Assembly (NCBI GenBank): GCA_947176785.1
Contig: CAMWSA010000143.1
Span: 1 to 8,715 of the forward strand
Reading direction: 5' to 3'
DNA length: 8,715 bases
Source of the DNA: an uncultured Lachnospiraceae bacterium
Lineage (GTDB): Bacteria; Bacillota; Clostridia; Lachnospirales; Lachnospiraceae
The notes under the pieces are model-generated. The model was not told where the DNA came from and made no database searches. It worked only from the letters and a program-made list of their open reading frames with translations. Shown in pieces: positions 6,877-8,715 of this stretch (positions are counted from its first letter, which is position 1; every line of letters begins with the position of its first letter). The position numbers were made by a program, and so were the translations under genes.

Positions 6877-7538
6877 GGCTGTACCTCATATTTATAGCCG
6901 ATGCCCTTGACTGTCACGATACAGTCAAGCCGCAGCTTTTTCCGTATATTTTTGATGTAGGTGTCCACGGTTCGGTCGATGATCGGATAGTCGGCACCCC
7001 AAAGCTCGTCCAAAATCTGTGAGCGGGTCAATACCAGCCCCCTGTGTTCCACCAGCAGCCGGAGCAAGTCAATTTCCTTGGGCATGATGTCGATTTTCCC
7101 GGCGCTGTCGCTGGCAGTATAGCCGGAAAAATCAACGGTTACATCGCCAAATGCCATTGTCCGCGGCTGCGGGGCTTGCCCGCTCCGCCGCAGGAGCGCG
7201 GTAATCCGCTTCCCCAGCAGCACCATGGAAAAAGGCTTTGTCATGTAATCGTCGGCCTGCTCGTCAAAGCTCATAATCTGGGTATACTCGTCCTCAATAG
7301 CTGTGAGTATCAGAACGGGCGTTATGCTTGTCCGCCGTATCTCATGCAGGACGGACAGGCCGCTGATATGGGGCAGCATAATGTCCAACACAACAAGATC
7401 AATGCTGTTCTCATGAAAAAGCTGTAATGCCTCCCCGCCGTCATAGGCCGGGATAACACGGTGGCCTGCGGGTTTTAGATATTCGCACATCGCATCGTTG
7501 GTCTTGCGGTCATCCTCAACAATCAATAATGTTGCCAT
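6873..7538 (-). CDS. OmpR/PhoB-family response regulator
   Basis: DNA-binding regulator of 221 residues. The N-terminal receiver domain (about 3-115) has the acidic pair Asp9/Asp10, phospho-acceptor Asp52 in VLDIMLP, Thr79 and Lys101 (TKPF). The C-terminal winged helix (about 130-219) has MPKEIDLLRLL, RSQILDELWG and the recognition-helix region RTVDTYIKNIRKKL. The start is the ATG at 7538-7536, preceded by AAGGAGGTG at 7-8 bases. A longer frame reaching back to 7619 would run through the promoter and operator and adds nothing resembling a receiver domain. The gene is first in the - strand locus, overlaps the kinase gene by 4 bases, and is preceded by the same phased repeat found before the permease gene. 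It is therefore probably autoregulatory and the activator of the permease (inference). Confidence 0.93.
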   Translation of the reverse strand: MATLLIVEDDRKTNDAMCEYLKPAGHRVIPAYDGGEALQLFHENSIDLVVLDIMLPHISGLSVLHEIRRTSITPVLILTAIEDEYTQIMSFDEQADDYMTKPFSMVLLGKRITALLRRSGQAPQPRTMAFGDVTVDFSGYTASDSAGKIDIMPKEIDLLRLLVEHRGLVLTRSQILDELWGADYPIIDRTVDTYIKNIRKKLRLDCIVTVKGIGYKYEVQP

Positions 7539-7543
7539 TGTAG

Positions 7544-7552
7544 CACCTCCTT
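7544..7552 (-). promoter_or_regulatory. Ribosome binding site of the response regulator gene
   Basis: AAGGAGGTG on the - strand lies five to seven bases before the ATG at 7538. It decides the start over the in-frame upstream extension. Confidence 0.8.
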
Positions 7553-7558
7553 GGGGGT

Positions 7559-7591
7559 AGTGTAGCACACAAATGTGGAATGTATATGAAA
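7559..7591 (-). promoter_or_regulatory. Regulator promoter with two phased operator repeats
   Basis: On the - strand TTTCAT (7591-7586) and TTCCAC (7580-7575) are spaced by exactly 11 bases, and ten bases after the second comes TACACT (7564-7559), a -10-like hexamer. Compared with the permease upstream region, the block ATGTGGAATG-NN-TATGAAA (+ strand reading) is shared apart from the two Ns, and the distance to the -10-like hexamer is identical. The third hexamer seen before the permease is missing here (TGCTGT at that position). This is the likely autoregulated promoter of the two-component operon. Confidence 0.6.
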
Positions 7592-7963
7592 TTCTAACAG
7601 CAATAACAGGTATGGTCAATTAAATGCAGTCAAGGCCATCTCTACAACAATAGGAACTAATTAAGCTGATAGACAGGAGTCTATAGACATATGCAAAAGC
7701 GGGATGGACAGTAAAAAATGCTATACAGTTCTCAAAAGAGGAATACAGTTCCAGCTGTTTATTCACGAATAGCCGGTTTTGTAAGCCTGCTTCATAAAAT
7801 TTCCAGAGGAAATAAAAGAGCCTGCCCGTGGCCGTAAGGCCAAGGGCAAGCGCCTGTTATCTGTTTATGTTCTCTAAAAGAATCTTACAGCGGTCATACG
7901 CCAGCTTTCCCTGTCAGGCCCCCGGCAAGCCCATATGCAGACCGGCCTGGCCTAAAGGGCATT
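7592..7963. other. Intergenic region without a recognisable gene
   Basis: About 370 bases between the regulator promoter and the CYTH gene hold no gene I can support. Present are a small inverted repeat (ATAGAC-AGGA-GTCTAT, 7669-7684), a repeated ATACAGTT (near 7723 and 7743), and the strong hairpin at 7823-7848 listed separately. The 39-codon + strand frame at 7718-7837 has no ribosome binding site. No insertion-sequence ends or attachment site were recognised. Confidence 0.5.
7811..7848 (-). terminator. Hairpin terminator downstream of the CYTH gene
   Basis: The stem TGCCC-g-TGGCC (7823-7833) pairs with GGCCA-a-GGGCA (7838-7848) around a GTAA/TTAC loop, with a single mismatch in ten pairs. 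On the - strand it is followed by GGCTCTTTTATTT, a T-rich tail. It lies roughly 115 bases beyond the stop of the CYTH gene, which reads towards it, so it most likely ends that transcript. The + strand side has a much poorer T-tail. Confidence 0.6.
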
Positions 7964-8476
7964 TCAACGTCCCGGCATGAATTCTTCCAGGTCATGCAGG
8001 GCCATATAAGAGTTATGATATTCCTTGCAGTAGGTGACATCCTGGTCAAACCAATCCGGGGGCAGGAAGGACTGGGCAGCCTCGGTGCTGCCAAACTCTA
8101 CCTCGGCCAACACCAGGGAGGCCAGTTCCCCCTCGAATACATCCAGTTCGATGGTCAGGCTGTAGTCCCTTGGCGGGGCGGGAAATCCGGGTTTAAACCC
8201 GGGATTATTAAGGGGGATCAGATAGCGGGTCTTGGACAGAATCCTGCCGTCCGCCTTGTCCCGCAGATGGTAATAGGCTTCCTTGCTGAGCCATAGGTTG
8301 TGTTCCTCCCTGGCCATCATACCGCTGCCCTTGTAAGTCATATAATATTCATCGTTCTCTTTGCGCACCCGCACCACCGGGTTAGTGGACAGATATGCCT
8401 GCTCTATGTGAAGGCTGGGATAACTCTCCAGGTCGGCGGGAAGGGATTTTAATGTAAATTTGCGTTCAATTTCCAT
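7964..8476 (-). CDS. CYTH-domain (triphosphate tunnel metalloenzyme) protein
   Basis: A 170-residue soluble protein that begins with the family hallmark ExExK (Glu2, Glu4, Lys6 in MEIERKF). The other tunnel-lining residues expected of CYTH proteins are visible: Arg36 and Arg38 (VRVRK), Lys49 (TYKG), Arg84 (TRYLIP), Glu110/Asp112 (TIELDVF) and Glu125/Glu127 (AEVEFG). Such enzymes bind triphosphates with divalent metal. Members include inorganic triphosphatases, thiamine triphosphatase and class IV adenylate cyclases, and sequence alone does not tell which reaction this one performs; small clostridial members are usually left as hypothetical or triphosphatase. The start is the first ATG that gives ExExK at the very N-terminus, although the ribosome binding site (GAGATG) is weak. 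It stands alone, with no partner gene in view. Confidence 0.85.
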   Translation of the reverse strand: MEIERKFTLKSLPADLESYPSLHIEQAYLSTNPVVRVRKENDEYYMTYKGSGMMAREEHNLWLSKEAYYHLRDKADGRILSKTRYLIPLNNPGFKPGFPAPPRDYSLTIELDVFEGELASLVLAEVEFGSTEAAQSFLPPDWFDQDVTYCKEYHNSYMALHDLEEFMPGR

Positions 8477-8509
8477 AAGTGCATCTCATTTCTATTTTGA
8501 GTTCCGGTA

Positions 8510-8515
8510 TTTATA
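8510..8515 (-). promoter_or_regulatory. Possible -10 box for the CYTH gene
   Basis: TATAAA on the - strand, about 34 bases before the CYTH start, is the best -10 candidate. The hexamer 17 bases upstream (GGAAAA) is a poor -35, so this is tentative. Confidence 0.25.
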
Positions 8516-8545
8516 CTGACGAAGGATTCGCTTTTCCTTCCTGCG

Positions 8546-8579
8546 CGGCACATGTTGTCCGATTATGCGGCATGTGCCG
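8546..8579. repeat. Perfect 9-bp inverted repeat upstream of the CYTH gene
   Basis: CGGCACATG (8546-8554) and CATGTGCCG (8571-8579) are perfect inverted copies around a 16-base centre. No T-run follows on either strand, which argues against a terminator. It lies about 70-100 bases upstream of the CYTH start and about 85 bases before the outward promoter at 8664, so it may be an operator in the divergent region or a leader hairpin. Confidence 0.55.
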
Positions 8580-8663
8580 GGATGGAATAGGAGATTTTAG
8601 CCTTCTTGCGTATAAATGATCTGTATAGAGAAATTATAACCTATGTTGCAGAGAAAAAAAAGA

Positions 8664-8692
8664 GTGACATGGAGATAAATTAAAGGTATAAT
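8664..8692 (+). promoter_or_regulatory. Near-consensus sigma-A promoter reading out of the window
   Basis: GTGACA (8664-8669, five of six matches to TTGACA) and TATAAT (8687-8692, perfect) are separated by 17 bases, in an A/T-rich setting. Transcription would start near 8699, so the driven gene or RNA lies beyond the end of the window. The ATG at 8697 sits at the predicted start point and has no ribosome binding site, so it is unlikely to be a start codon. Confidence 0.6.
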
Positions 8693-8715
8693 AAGCATGG
8701 TTCTTTTGTATGGAT

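Noticed and set aside
7536..7619. N-terminal extension of the response regulator to 7619
   Set aside because: The extension covers the operator, -10 box and ribosome binding site; the receiver domain begins directly at MATLLIVEDD, with AAGGAGGTG just upstream.
7669..7684. Inverted repeat ATAGAC-AGGA-GTCTAT
   Set aside because: Arms of only six A/T-rich bases in non-coding DNA, with no associated start, terminator or target duplication; expected by chance.
7718..7837. 39-codon frame on the + strand (begins MLYSSQKRN)
   Set aside because: No ribosome binding site, an in-frame stop just before the ATG, no recognisable similarity, and its end lies inside the terminator hairpin.
7894..8094. 66-codon frame on the - strand overlapping the 3' end of the CYTH gene
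   Set aside because: It is out of frame with a well-supported CYTH protein, is proline/arginine-rich without a domain, and has no ribosome binding site.

Overview
The window looks like chromosomal DNA of a low-to-mid GC Gram-positive anaerobe, most likely a Clostridia/Lachnospiraceae-type bacterium. This is inferred from strong AGGAGG-type ribosome binding sites, a clostridial-style short glycogen phosphorylase, and a VncRS/VanRS-like two-component pair beside an FtsX-type ABC permease. No phylogenetic search was possible.

Left part (about 1-4096, + strand): a two-gene alpha-glucan breakdown unit. A glycogen/maltodextrin phosphorylase (GlgP, 756 aa) is followed, after a 216-base non-coding spacer with small hairpins, by 4-alpha-glucanotransferase (MalQ, 506 aa from the chosen ATG). 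MalQ rearranges short maltodextrins into longer chains that GlgP can phosphorolyse to glucose 1-phosphate.

Middle part (about 4115-7600, - strand, convergent with malQ): a signal-response and transporter locus read from right to left. It holds an OmpR-family response regulator, a sensor histidine kinase overlapping it by 4 bases, a terminator-like hairpin, and an FtsX/MacB-type ABC permease. After the permease stop come an intact ribosome binding site and only about 22 codons of an ABC ATPase (D-loop region onward), so the expected ATPase partner has been lost by deletion next to malQ. The regulator and permease genes each carry the same upstream element: direct repeats of TTYCAY spaced 11 bases apart, placed exactly 10 bases before a -10-like hexamer. 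This is the best candidate for the regulator's own binding site, and it ties the permease to the two-component system even though a terminator separates them.

Right part (about 7600-8715): a non-coding stretch with a strong hairpin, a CYTH-domain (triphosphate tunnel metalloenzyme) gene on the - strand, a 9-bp-arm inverted repeat upstream of it, and a near-consensus sigma-70/sigma-A promoter pointing out of the window on the + strand.

No tRNA, rRNA, CRISPR array, insertion sequence or phage gene was seen. The least ordinary observations are the truncated transporter and the shared phased operator.
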